Source: Chloroflexota bacterium
GTDB taxonomy: Bacteria; Chloroflexota; Anaerolineae; UBA4142
Assembly: GCA_016865935.1 (NCBI GenBank)
Contig: VGOB01000037.1
Coordinates: forward strand, 1-32,554
DNA: 32,554 nt
Direction: 5' to 3'
Below, one piece after another: positions 13,640-21,861 of this stretch. Numbering within the stretch: position 1 is the first letter of the stretch; each line of letters starts with the position of its first letter. Under the pieces are notes generated by a model, which ran no database searches, was not told where the DNA came from, and saw nothing but the letters and a program-made list of their open reading frames with translations. A program made the position numbers and the translations under genes.

Positions 13640-16323
13640 TGCAATTCAAATTCGACGCCAACCAAGAATTCCAAATCCACGCCATCGAATCGGTCGCCAA
13701 CCTGTTCGAGGGACAGCCGCGCATTCAAGTCGAACTGAAATTCGCGGCGAGCGCGGGCTTTGCCGCGATTGCGAATCGGCTCGATCTGGACGACGCCGCG
13801 CTGCTCACGAATTTGCAATCCGTCCAACGCGCAAACAATCTGCCAACCGACGCCGCGCTTGAATGGATCGAGTCCGAAATCGAAACGCTTGACGGCAAAC
13901 GCCGCGCGCGCTTTGCCAACTTTTCAGTTGAGATGGAAACGGGTACCGGCAAGACCTACGTTTACATCCGCACCGCACTCGAATTGTTCCGCCGCTATGG
14001 ACAATGCAAATTCATCGTCGTCGTTCCCTCCGTCGCCGTGCGCGAAGGCGTACTGAAAACGCTGGAGATCACCGAAAAACATCTGCGCGAGTTGTACGAC
14101 AACATCCCGTACCGATACTACGCGTACGATTCCGATAATCTTTCCCAGGTTCGCCAGTTCGCGCTCTCCGATGGCGTCGAAATGATGGTGATGACGATTG
14201 ACTCGTTCAACAAAGCGTCGAACGTCATTCGTCAGACGACCGACCGCTTGCAAGGCGAAACGCCGATTCATCTCGTCCAAGCCACGCGCCCGATTTTGAT
14301 TTTGGACGAGCCGCAAAATATGGAAAGCGAATTGCGTATCAACGCGCTGTCCGCGCTCGATCCGCTGTTTGCTTTGCGCTATTCCGCAACACATCGCAAT
14401 CCATACAACCTCGTCTATCGCCTCACGCCGTTTGAAGCGTATCGGCAAGGACTGGTCAAGCGCATCGAAGTGGCGGGCGTCGAGCAGGCGGGAAACGAGA
14501 ACCAGGTTTTCTTACGACTTGATGGCATCAAAGTCGAAAAGAAAACCTTTACCGCGCGGTTCGCCGTTCACAAATTGATGAAGGACGGTACGGTCAAAGA
14601 GCAAGCCGTCACGATCAAGCCAGGCGATTCGCTCGAAGAAAAAGCGAATCGCCCAGAATACGCGCCGTTCGTCGTTGAAGAAATCAACGCGGGGGAAGGT
14701 TACGTCCGCTTTACGAACGGGATGGAATTGAAAACGGGCGAGACGCGCGGCGCGGACAAGGATACGATTTTCGACGCGCAGATTCGTTACACGCTCGGCG
14801 AACATTTCCGCAAGCAAGAACGATTGCGCGACGCGGGCATCAAAGTTCTCTCACTTTTCTTCATTGACCGCGTGGACAATTACGCGCGCGGCGACGGCAT
14901 CATTCGGCAGTTGTTCGACAAGGCGTTTGCAGAGATGAAACCGACCGCGTGGCGCGACGTGGACGCGGCTAAAGTTCAAGCCGCCTATTTCGCCGCGCGG
15001 CGGACGAAAAGCGGCGAAGTGATTTACGAGGACAGCAAGACGGGCGAATCGGAGAAAGATAAAGAAGCGTACGATCTGATTATGCGCGACAAGGAACGCC
15101 TGCTCTCGTTTGACGAGCCGACTTGCTTTATCTTTTCGCACTCGGCGTTGCGCGAGGGGTGGGACAGCCCCAACGTCTTTCAGATTTGCACGCTGAATCA
15201 AACCGCGTCGGAAATGAAAAAGCGGCAAGAGATCGGGCGCGGCGTGCGCTTGTCGGTCACTCAAGACGGCAGCCGCGTGCGCGCTGACAAAGTGAACGTG
15301 CTGACCGTCGTCGCGAACGAGAGTTACGAAAACTACGTCGCGCGGTATCAATCTGAAATCGAAGACGAGTTTGGCACAGAGGGCTTGCCGCCTCCGCCCG
15401 CGAACGCGCGGAAACGCGGGAGCGCGCACTTGCGGAAAGAGTTCATCCTCAAACCCGAGTTCAAAGAACTGTGGGAACGCATCAAGCACAAGACGCGCTA
15501 CGATGTCAAGATTGACACCGCGCAATTGATCGCGGATGTCGTCGCCGCATTGAATCAAGCCGAGATTCGCCCACCGCGCCTTGTCGTTTCCAAAGCGCGC
15601 GTTGAAGCGCAAGGTGACGAGTTTACGGCAATTCATGTTGCCGAACGCGCTACGCCGTACGTCACGCCGTCTGCGCCATTGCCGAACATCGTCGAGGTGA
15701 TGGCGAGTTTGATGGAGCGCACCACGCCGCCGATGCGCCTCACGCGTCAAACGCTTTTGGAAATCTTTGCGCGCGCCGCGCCGCAAAAGCAACAAGCCGC
15801 GTTGGATAACCCGTACGAGTTCGCAACGGTTGCCGTGCAGATTATCAAGCGCAAACTCACAGACCAATTGGTGGATGGAATCCAGTACGAGAGAATCAAC
15901 GCGTGGTACGAGATGACGCTGTTTGAACTTGAAATTCCAAGTTGGGCAGATTATTTGATTCCTGCCGCGCATTCAGTCTACGATCACGTTATCTACGAGT
16001 CGGACATTGAAAAAGATTTCGTCGTTGATCTGGAAAATCGGGACGACGTGAAGATGTATTTGAAATTGCCTAGTTGGTTCACGGTTGACACGCCTATCGG
16101 CACGTACAATCCCGACTGGGCAATTGTGCTTGAGCCGCGCGATGAACACGGCAAGCCAACAGGCGAACAGACGCTGTATCTTGTGCGCGAGACCAAGAGC
16201 ACGACCGATTTGGACAAGTTGCACCCCGACGAAGCCCGCAAGCTTCGTTGCGGCGAGCGACATTTCAAAGACGCGCTGGGCGTGAATTATAAAGTTGTGA
16301 CCAACGCACGCGACATTTGGTAG
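13639..16323 (+). CDS. res: Type III restriction enzyme Res subunit
   Basis: This is an ATP-dependent helicase/translocase with a C-terminal nuclease. The 894-residue protein starts at ATG 13639, overlapping the hepT stop; [19 protein letters not shown] is the typical Res N-terminus. Walker A METGTGKT lies at 99-106 and the motif II box DEPQ at about 222-228. Then come SATHRN and helicase motif VI QEIGRGVRLSV (about 530). The endonuclease core is NPDWAIV (from about 824) with the later strand YLVRETKST (E-x-K, about 849-855), the PD-ExK arrangement of type III Res. It needs Mod for site recognition and cuts after convergence of two sites. No damage is seen, so it is probably active. Confidence 0.95.
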   Translation: MQFKFDANQEFQIHAIESVANLFEGQPRIQVELKFAASAGFAAIANRLDLDDAALLTNLQSVQRANNLPTDAALEWIESEIETLDGKRRARFANFSVEMETGTGKTYVYIRTALELFRRYGQCKFIVVVPSVAVREGVLKTLEITEKHLRELYDNIPYRYYAYDSDNLSQVRQFALSDGVEMMVMTIDSFNKASNVIRQTTDRLQGETPIHLVQATRPILILDEPQNMESELRINALSALDPLFALRYSATHRNPYNLVYRLTPFEAYRQGLVKRIEVAGVEQAGNENQVFLRLDGIKVEKKTFTARFAVHKLMKDGTVKEQAVTIKPGDSLEEKANRPEYAPFVVEEINAGEGYVRFTNGMELKTGETRGADKDTIFDAQIRYTLGEHFRKQERLRDAGIKVLSLFFIDRVDNYARGDGIIRQLFDKAFAEMKPTAWRDVDAAKVQAAYFAARRTKSGEVIYEDSKTGESEKDKEAYDLIMRDKERLLSFDEPTCFIFSHSALREGWDSPNVFQICTLNQTASEMKKRQEIGRGVRLSVTQDGSRVRADKVNVLTVVANESYENYVARYQSEIEDEFGTEGLPPPPANARKRGSAHLRKEFILKPEFKELWERIKHKTRYDVKIDTAQLIADVVAALNQAEIRPPRLVVSKARVEAQGDEFTAIHVAERATPYVTPSAPLPNIVEVMASLMERTTPPMRLTRQTLLEIFARAAPQKQQAALDNPYEFATVAVQIIKRKLTDQLVDGIQYERINAWYEMTLFELEIPSWADYLIPAAHSVYDHVIYESDIEKDFVVDLENRDDVKMYLKLPSWFTVDTPIGTYNPDWAIVLEPRDEHGKPTGEQTLYLVRETKSTTDLDKLHPDEARKLRCGERHFKDALGVNYKVVTNARDIW

Positions 16324-16336
16324 GAGAAATGAGAAT

Positions 16337-16534
16337 ATGATCATCACCGCCGAACTGAAAACCGAAGGCAAACTCATCGCCGCGCTGACCGCAAACCCGA
16401 AAGAGTTCAAGACCGGCAGTCGCGGTTTCCACGGACAAGGCAAAATCGAAATCGAAGGCAAGCGTTACCAGGTGCAAATCCAACTCGTCGAAATCGGGAG
16501 CAAGCCGCTTGCTGAAAAAGAGGCGCAACAATGA
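16337..16534 (+). CDS. Small uncharacterised protein downstream of res
   Basis: This 65-residue protein is rich in Lys, Glu and Gly. The segments MIITAELKTEGKLIAAL, GSRGFHGQGKIEIEGKRYQVQIQLVEIGSK suggest a small beta-barrel-like fold with repeated K-I-E/V-Q-I strands. There are no cysteines or membrane segments. An AGGAG site lies about ten bases upstream. The stop overlaps the next start (ATGA), which argues for coupled translation. I do not recognise the family. It may belong to the R-M operon only by position. Confidence 0.65.
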   Translation: MIITAELKTEGKLIAALTANPKEFKTGSRGFHGQGKIEIEGKRYQVQIQLVEIGSKPLAEKEAQQ

Positions 16535-17388
16535 CCGCGCAAAATTACACGATGCCGGTCGCCAAATTGCTCACGCTGGGCGATCCGCGCGGAGAAGGCG
16601 AATGGCGCGATTATCTGAAACTTGGGTTCACGCCCGAGCACGCGCCTGATTTGATCCGAATGGCGCGAGACACAGAATTGTGGCTCGCCGATTCGGAGAG
16701 CAAAGAAGTGTGGGCGAGTCTCCACGCGTGGCGCACGCTGGGACAATTACGCGCGCAAAAAGCCATTGTCCCGCTGCTGGATTTATTCCAACGCATTGAC
16801 GACGATGGCGATGATTGGGTGGGCGAAGAGTTGCCGGAGGTGTACGCGCTGATCGGTCCCGCGGCGATTCCGGCTCTAGCGAATTATCTTGGCGATCCGG
16901 CACACGGTTTGTGGGCGCGCATCGGCGCGTCGACGAGCATCGAAAAGATCGGGCAACAACATCCCAGTACCCGGGCCGAATGTGCCGCGACACTTGCGCG
17001 CGCGTTGGAAAAATTCGACGCGCAAGAGCCGGAACTCAACGCCTGCCTGATCAGCGCTCTGTGCGATCTGGGACCGCAGGAATACTTGTCCTTGATCGAA
17101 CGCGCCTTTGCGTCCAAGCGCGTGGACGAGTCAATGCGCGGCGATTGGCAAGATATTCAGATCGAACTGGGATTGCTCAAAGAGCGAACTAGTCCACGCG
17201 CGCGCACAAAACTGAGTGACACAATAGACGATATTCGTTCGGCGCTTCTCCAAATCGCCGCCCGCAGAATACCGCCTCCACCCAAGGAACCCACTTTGAC
17301 CGACAATGTGATCGCCGAGATGTTATACAAAGGCGAACTCAAGTTGCCGGGCAAAAAAGAATCCCAGCCCAAGAAGAAACACAAGTGA
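16531..17388 (+). CDS. HEAT-repeat-like protein of unknown function
   Basis: This 285-residue protein has alternating helices with HEAT-like words: HAWRTLGQLRAQKAIVPLLDLFQ (about 66-88), LPEVYALIGPAAIPALANYLG (about 97-117), ARIGASTSIEKIGQQHP and LISALCDLGPQEYLSLIERAF. The last 45 residues are basic and proline-rich, ending KKESQPKKKHK, perhaps for nucleic-acid or protein contact. There are no catalytic motifs. It overlaps the small upstream gene by four bases and the MFS gene by one base (TGATG). It may be a scaffold. I see no evidence for lyase activity, although some such proteins are named PBS lyase HEAT-like. Confidence 0.72.
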   Translation: MTAQNYTMPVAKLLTLGDPRGEGEWRDYLKLGFTPEHAPDLIRMARDTELWLADSESKEVWASLHAWRTLGQLRAQKAIVPLLDLFQRIDDDGDDWVGEELPEVYALIGPAAIPALANYLGDPAHGLWARIGASTSIEKIGQQHPSTRAECAATLARALEKFDAQEPELNACLISALCDLGPQEYLSLIERAFASKRVDESMRGDWQDIQIELGLLKERTSPRARTKLSDTIDDIRSALLQIAARRIPPPPKEPTLTDNVIAEMLYKGELKLPGKKESQPKKKHK

Positions 17389-18887
17389 TGCGCGAAAATC
17401 CAATGACCGGTCGCCGCCTCTACCTCGTCACCTTCGCGATGATGCTCTCGCTCTTTCTCGCCTCGATTGAAGTGACCGTCGTCGCGACCGCGATGCCGAC
17501 GATTGTCGCGCAACTCGGCGGGCTCGATATTTACGCGTGGGTCTTTTCCGCGTATATGATCGCTTCCACCACCACCCTGCCGCTCTTCGGCAAACTTTCC
17601 GATATTTACGGACGCCGCTGCATTTTTCTCCTCGCGGTGACTCTGTTTCTAATCGGATCGATCTTGTGCGCGTTCGCACAAACGATGCTGCAGCTCGTGT
17701 TGTTTCGCGCGATCCAAGGTCTGGGCGCGGGCGGCATTATGCCGCTCGCGTTTACGATCATCGGCGATATCTTTTCGTTCGAACAGCGCGCCAAGATGCA
17801 AGGATTGTTTTCCGGCGTGTGGGGCGTCTCCAGTCTGATCGGACCGCTCCTCGGCGGCTTGCTGGTCGAGCGCGTGTCGTGGCATTGGATTTTTTATCTC
17901 AACGTGCCGTTCGGCTTGATCGCCATCGCGCTGATGCTTGCCGCGTGGCGCGATGTGACGCCGCGCACCGGCGGACGCGTCGATTATCCCGGCGCGCTTT
18001 TGTTGAGCGGCGGCATCGTCGCGTTGATGCTCGCGTTATTCGAATTGCGCGTGGGCTTGGCGGCAAACCCGCTCACCATCGGCGCGGCGCTGTTGAGCGC
18101 GCTCGCACTCTTCGCCGCGCTCGTCCCCATCGAACGCCGCGCCGTGAATCCGATCTTGCCGCTCGCGCTCTTTCGCGAACGTCTTTTCATCGCGGCGATC
18201 AGTCACGGCTTTCTCGCCGGATTCGCGCTGTTCGGCAGCGCGAATTTCATCCCCTTGTTCGCGCAAGCCGTGCTCGGCACCAGCGCGACGATTGCCGGAG
18301 CCATGCTAACGCCGCAGGTATTGAGCTGGACCCTGGCAAGCATCTTGGGCACGCGCCTGCTCTTGCGCGTCAATTATCGCGCGCTCGCGCTGAGCGGCAT
18401 GGGCGCGCTCGCGATCGGAATGGGTTTGCTGACCCAGGTCTCGCCGACGACGCCGCCCTGGTTCCTGGGGTTCAGCACGATGCTCTCCGGCATCGGAATG
18501 GGCGCGTCTATTCCGATCTTTCTGATCGCGGTGCAATCCACCGTGCCGCGCCACGCGCTTGGGACCGCGACGGCGACGGTGCAATTCGCGCGCAGTATCG
18601 GCGGCGCGATTGGCGCGAGCGTGATGGGCGTCGTTCTCGCGCTGCAATTCACCGCCGGACTCGCCGCCGCGCAACTCGATCCGCATCGCATTTCGATCAA
18701 CGCGTTGCTCGAATCGAATGCGAATGCTTCAGCCACGCTCACCGCCGCGATGCGCGGCGCGCTGAGCGGCGCGGTGCAAGCCGTGTTCGTCGTCGCGTTC
18801 ATCGTCACCCTGGGCGCGTGGATCGCCGTCGCGCTCGCGCCGCGCGTTTCAATCGGCGCGCGCCAAGCTCCTTCACCCGCGCCCTAG
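17388..18887 (+). CDS. MFS drug exporter, DHA2 type
   Basis: This proton-driven multidrug antiporter has 499 residues and about 14 membrane helices, which indicates the DHA2 (EmrB/QacA) group. Motif D1 is in FLASIEVTVVATAMPTI and motif A is GKLSDIYGRR. FRAIQGLGAGGIMPL is the helix-4 motif, and motif C-like GVSSLIGPLLGG occurs at about residues 145-156. ATG 17388 was chosen because it overlaps the upstream stop; a GTG one codon earlier is also possible. The substrate is unknown. The OmpR-type pair begins 46 bases downstream and could control it. Confidence 0.93.
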   Translation: MRENPMTGRRLYLVTFAMMLSLFLASIEVTVVATAMPTIVAQLGGLDIYAWVFSAYMIASTTTLPLFGKLSDIYGRRCIFLLAVTLFLIGSILCAFAQTMLQLVLFRAIQGLGAGGIMPLAFTIIGDIFSFEQRAKMQGLFSGVWGVSSLIGPLLGGLLVERVSWHWIFYLNVPFGLIAIALMLAAWRDVTPRTGGRVDYPGALLLSGGIVALMLALFELRVGLAANPLTIGAALLSALALFAALVPIERRAVNPILPLALFRERLFIAAISHGFLAGFALFGSANFIPLFAQAVLGTSATIAGAMLTPQVLSWTLASILGTRLLLRVNYRALALSGMGALAIGMGLLTQVSPTTPPWFLGFSTMLSGIGMGASIPIFLIAVQSTVPRHALGTATATVQFARSIGGAIGASVMGVVLALQFTAGLAAAQLDPHRISINALLESNANASATLTAAMRGALSGAVQAVFVVAFIVTLGAWIAVALAPRVSIGARQAPSPAP

Positions 18888-18933
18888 CCGCGTTCATACC
18901 TTCTTCACAACTCTGTGATAAGATCGAGACGTG

Positions 18934-19620
18934 ATGGCTAGAAAAATTTTGATCGTCGAAGACGAAAAGAAACTCGTCGCCGTTCTCAAAGCGTACCTCG
19001 AACAAGCCGGGTTTGCCGTCGTCACGGCGAACGACGGACAACACGCCCTGACGGTTTTCCGCCACGAAAAACCCGCGCTCGTGTTGCTCGATCTCAATCT
19101 GCCGATCCTCGATGGACTCGACGTGTGCCGCGCGCTGCGCAAAGAATCGGCGGCGCCGATCATTATGGTCACCGCGCGCGTCGAAGAGACCGATCGCCTG
19201 ATCGGCTTGGAGCTGGGCGCGGACGATTACATCAGCAAGCCGTTTTCGCCGCGCGAAGTCGTCGCGCGCGTCCGCGCCGTTTTGCGCCGTTCCGAAGGCG
19301 AACCGACGCGCGCTGAAACGTTGAGCGCGGATGAGTTGACGCTCGATCTGACGAAACATTCCGCGCGCTTGAAGGAGCGCGAACTCGAATTGACGCCGAC
19401 GGAATTCGATCTGCTGGCAGTGTTGATGCACAACCCAGGTCGCGCGTTCACGCGATTGCAATTGCTCGACCGCGTGCAAGGTGAAGCGTTCGACGGTTAC
19501 GAACGGACGATTGACACGCATATCAAAAATCTGCGCCAGAAGATCGAGCGCGATCCGAAAAATCCGCGCTACCTCTTGACCGTGTTCGGCGTCGGTTACA
19601 AATTCGCGGAGGACATCTAG
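18934..19620 (+). CDS. OmpR-family response regulator
   Basis: The receiver domain (residues 1-118) has the acidic pair E9-D10, phospho-acceptor D53 (LLDLNLP), the T/S position in IIMVTAR and Lys102 (ISKPF). The DNA-binding winged helix (about 130-228) has RELELTPTEFDLLAVLMHNPGRAFTR and RTIDTHIKNLRQKIERDP, ending with the wing FGVGYKFAE. ATG 18934 and GTG 18931 are both possible starts, and no clear ribosome binding site is seen. A TAAGAT (18919-18924) lies so close that a leaderless transcript is possible. TTCATACC/TTCTTCAC direct words at 18893-18908 could be its own binding sites. It pairs with the kinase at 19714. Confidence 0.95.
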   Translation: MARKILIVEDEKKLVAVLKAYLEQAGFAVVTANDGQHALTVFRHEKPALVLLDLNLPILDGLDVCRALRKESAAPIIMVTARVEETDRLIGLELGADDYISKPFSPREVVARVRAVLRRSEGEPTRAETLSADELTLDLTKHSARLKERELELTPTEFDLLAVLMHNPGRAFTRLQLLDRVQGEAFDGYERTIDTHIKNLRQKIERDPKNPRYLLTVFGVGYKFAEDI

Positions 19621-19701
19621 TTGTCATTGCGAGGAGCGGAGCGACGAAGCAATCCCCGTATCACTTGGATTGCTTCGCCCCTTCGGGGCTCGCAATGACA
19701 A
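19621..19701. repeat. Palindromic element between response regulator and kinase
   Basis: TTGTCATTGCGAG and CTCGCAATGACAA are perfect terminal arms. GCGACGAAGCAATC and GATTGCTTCGC are internal arms. It begins directly after the response regulator stop codon and ends four bases before the GGAGG of the kinase gene. Confidence 0.92.
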
Positions 19702-19713
19702 CTTGGAGGAAGT

Positions 19714-21102
19714 TTGAACAGTCTCTTCGCCCGTTTGATGTTCGCGTTCGCGCTCGTCATCCTGATCGCCATCGCGATTATTTTCGTCATCGTGAATCAA
19801 ACGACGACGAACGAATTTCGCGCGTACACGTTTCGCGGCGGGACAACTACGCTCGAGCAAATCGCGCGCGAATTGAGCGCGTACTATGCCGCGCGCGGCG
19901 GCTGGCAGGGGATCGATCAATATTTCGCGCAGACGTTCGGCGCGGGGCGCGGGCGCGGCGCGCCGATGATGGCGGGCGTCGCGCTGCTGCTCGCCGATTC
20001 CAACGGAACGATCATCGCCTCACGCGACGGCGCGAACGTCGGGCAAAAAGCGACGAGCGCGCAACTTGCCGCCAGTTTGCCGGTTCAAGCGAACGGACGA
20101 AACGTCGGCGCGCTGATCGCGTCGTCGCAAAATCTCGCCGCGTTCGACGCGCAGCAACAAGAATTTTTGACGCGCGTCAATTTGTCGCTGCTGCTCGCCG
20201 GAGCGGTGGCGGGCGCGCTGGCGTTGCTGTTCGGCTTTTTTCTGTTCTACCAAATCACCGCGCCGCTCAACGCGCTGACGACTGCCGCGCGCAAAATCGC
20301 GGCAGGCGATTTCACCGCGCGCGTCGCGAATCCGCGCGGCGATGAAATCGGACAGGTCGGGCGCGCGTTCAACGCGATGGCGGAGGCGTTGGCGCAGTCC
20401 GAAACCGCGCGGCGGAATATGATTGCGGACATCGCGCACGAACTTCGCAATCCGCTCGGCGTTCTGCAAGGTCAACTCGAAGCGATGCTGGACGGCGTTT
20501 TTCCGACGACGAGCGAGCAAATCGCGTCGTTGCACGACGAAACGCTGTTGCTCGCGCGCCTCGTCGGCGATCTGCGCGATCTCGCGCTGGCGGACGCCGG
20601 GCAATTGCAGATCACGCGCCAGCCCGCCGATGTGCGCGCGCTGATCGAAAGAACTGCGGGCGCGTTCGCGTTACAAGCGCACGAACAGAATATCGCGCTG
20701 ACGATTCATTGCGCGGAGAACCTGCCGCGCGCGAACGTCGACGCGCAGCGGATCGAACAGGTCTTGCGAAATCTGATCGGCAACGCGCTGCGGCATACGC
20801 CGGACGGCGGGCGGGTCAGTGTGCAGTGTTCAGTACTCAGTGAACAGACATTGGGGGTCGGCGGTCAGCGGTCAGCGGTCAGCGTGCGCGTGAGCGACAC
20901 GGGAAGTGGAATTTCGTCCGAGGATTTGCCGCGCGTGTTCGAGCGATTTTGGCGCGGGGACAAGGCGCGCACCCGCGCCGGAAGTGGCGCGGGGCTGGGC
21001 TTGGCGATTGCTAAGCAGTTGATCCGCGCGCATAACGGCGCAATGGGAGTCGAAAGTGAAGCAGGACGCGGCGCGACGTTCTGGTTCACGCTTCCGGTGT
21101 GA
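19714..21102 (+). CDS. Two-component sensor histidine kinase (BaeS-like)
   Basis: This is a membrane kinase of 462 residues. TM1 lies at about 7-28, followed by an extracytoplasmic region with a Gly/Arg-rich part (75-90) and TM2 at about 157-180. A HAMP domain (181-233) leads to HisKA with IADIAHELRNPLGVLQG (His242). In the ATPase domain the N box is LRNLIGNALRHTPDGG, the G1 box SDTGSG, the F box FERFWRGD and the G2 box GAGLGLAIAKQL. Residues 369-390 come from a stutter repeat. The start is TTG 19714, chosen because GGAGG lies seven bases upstream and no ATG fits. The usual stop-start overlap with the response regulator gene has been replaced by the palindromic element. Confidence 0.95.
   Translation: MNSLFARLMFAFALVILIAIAIIFVIVNQTTTNEFRAYTFRGGTTTLEQIARELSAYYAARGGWQGIDQYFAQTFGAGRGRGAPMMAGVALLLADSNGTIIASRDGANVGQKATSAQLAASLPVQANGRNVGALIASSQNLAAFDAQQQEFLTRVNLSLLLAGAVAGALALLFGFFLFYQITAPLNALTTAARKIAAGDFTARVANPRGDEIGQVGRAFNAMAEALAQSETARRNMIADIAHELRNPLGVLQGQLEAMLDGVFPTTSEQIASLHDETLLLARLVGDLRDLALADAGQLQITRQPADVRALIERTAGAFALQAHEQNIALTIHCAENLPRANVDAQRIEQVLRNLIGNALRHTPDGGRVSVQCSVLSEQTLGVGGQRSAVSVRVSDTGSGISSEDLPRVFERFWRGDKARTRAGSGAGLGLAIAKQLIRAHNGAMGVESEAGRGATFWFTLPV
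20817..20882. repeat. Stutter repeat inside the second histidine kinase
   Basis: It has words TCAGTGTGCAGTGTTCAGTACTCAGTG and then GCGGTCAGCGGTCAGCGGTCAG. It is read in frame between strand GGRVSVQ and VRVSDTG of the ATPase domain. Confidence 0.8.
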
Positions 21103-21128
21103 GAAGAACGATCGGAGGACGAGAAGGC

Positions 21129-21163
21129 AAAGGACGAAAGATGCATACCGTCTTTCGTCCTTT
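21129..21163. terminator. Bidirectional terminator between convergent genes
   Basis: Thirteen-base perfect arms AAAGGACGAAAGA (21129-21141) and TCTTTCGTCCTTT (21151-21163) with a 9-base loop lie between the kinase (plus) and the V4R gene (minus). The outer A/T runs serve both directions. Confidence 0.75.
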
Positions 21164-21178
21164 GTCATTCGGCTTCAC

Positions 21179-21835
21179 TCACGGTTTGATCTTCACTGCC
21201 ACGTTCCAAAAAATCTTGAACCGGCAGTAATCTTGTTTGTTGGACACGCGGCACGAAACTTCTTGGACGGTGTGTGGACTGCCGCTTGCCCACGCGATCG
21301 CCGTTTCGTAAAACGCGACGGGGATATGGCACACGTGGGCATACGGCGGCGCGATGTTGCCGCGCACCAGTTCCGCGCAGTACGGGCAATCGTAAATATC
21401 CAGGATGAAATCCTCGCCCTGCCGATAGAATTCGTGTTTGTTGCCGAGCGCGCGCGTGAGTTCGTTGGTGAGTTTGCTCATCATCAGCGCGACGCGTTCG
21501 CGTTTGGTGCCCAGCGCGTCGAACGCGCGCAGCACTTGGCTGTACGCCAACACGCCGCTGCGCGTGAGATTGGAGAAACCGCGCTGCGCGACGCGGCGAA
21601 AAATATCGCGCGCCTGGACGTTGTCAAACGCCTGCCACACGACGCCGATCAGTTTTTCGTACTCGCGCATCGTGAGCGCGGGCGTATCGTCCAGCGGCGG
21701 CGGCGCATCGGCATAGCGCTCCAAGCCCGCCAGTTCGAGCACGCGGCGCAAACTATCGCGCCCAGGCGTCTCCTCGGCGATGATGTCGTAACAAATGCGG
21801 ATGACGTACGCGGGAAGTTGTCGGTCTTCGTTCAT
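21179..21835 (-). CDS. V4R-domain protein
   Basis: This is a 218-residue protein. The C-terminal half (about residues 95-215) looks like the V4R (4-vinyl reductase) ligand-binding domain, with CPYCAELVRG, HVCHIPVAFYETAIAWASG and a final EVSCRVSNKQDYCRFKIFW, the family's Cys-rich end. The N-terminal part (1-90) is helical with PGRDSLRRVLELAGLERYA, a frequent N-terminal segment in such proteins. V4R domains bind small hydrophobic ligands or metals in sensors and in bacteriochlorophyll biosynthesis. No output domain is present here. It is followed after 64 bases of minus strand by its own terminator. The ligand is unknown. Confidence 0.8.
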   Translation of the reverse strand: MNEDRQLPAYVIRICYDIIAEETPGRDSLRRVLELAGLERYADAPPPLDDTPALTMREYEKLIGVVWQAFDNVQARDIFRRVAQRGFSNLTRSGVLAYSQVLRAFDALGTKRERVALMMSKLTNELTRALGNKHEFYRQGEDFILDIYDCPYCAELVRGNIAPPYAHVCHIPVAFYETAIAWASGSPHTVQEVSCRVSNKQDYCRFKIFWNVAVKIKP

Positions 21836-21861
21836 TGGGTTCTCCGCTACTCTGCAATGGT

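Noticed and set aside
14851-15972. A 373-codon frame antisense to res
   Set aside because: It is a shadow of the Res frame in GC-rich DNA, with no motifs.
17537-18934. A 465-codon frame overlapping the MFS gene on the same strand
   Set aside because: It is Arg/His/Ala-rich without domain features. The MFS frame carries clear membrane helices and motifs.
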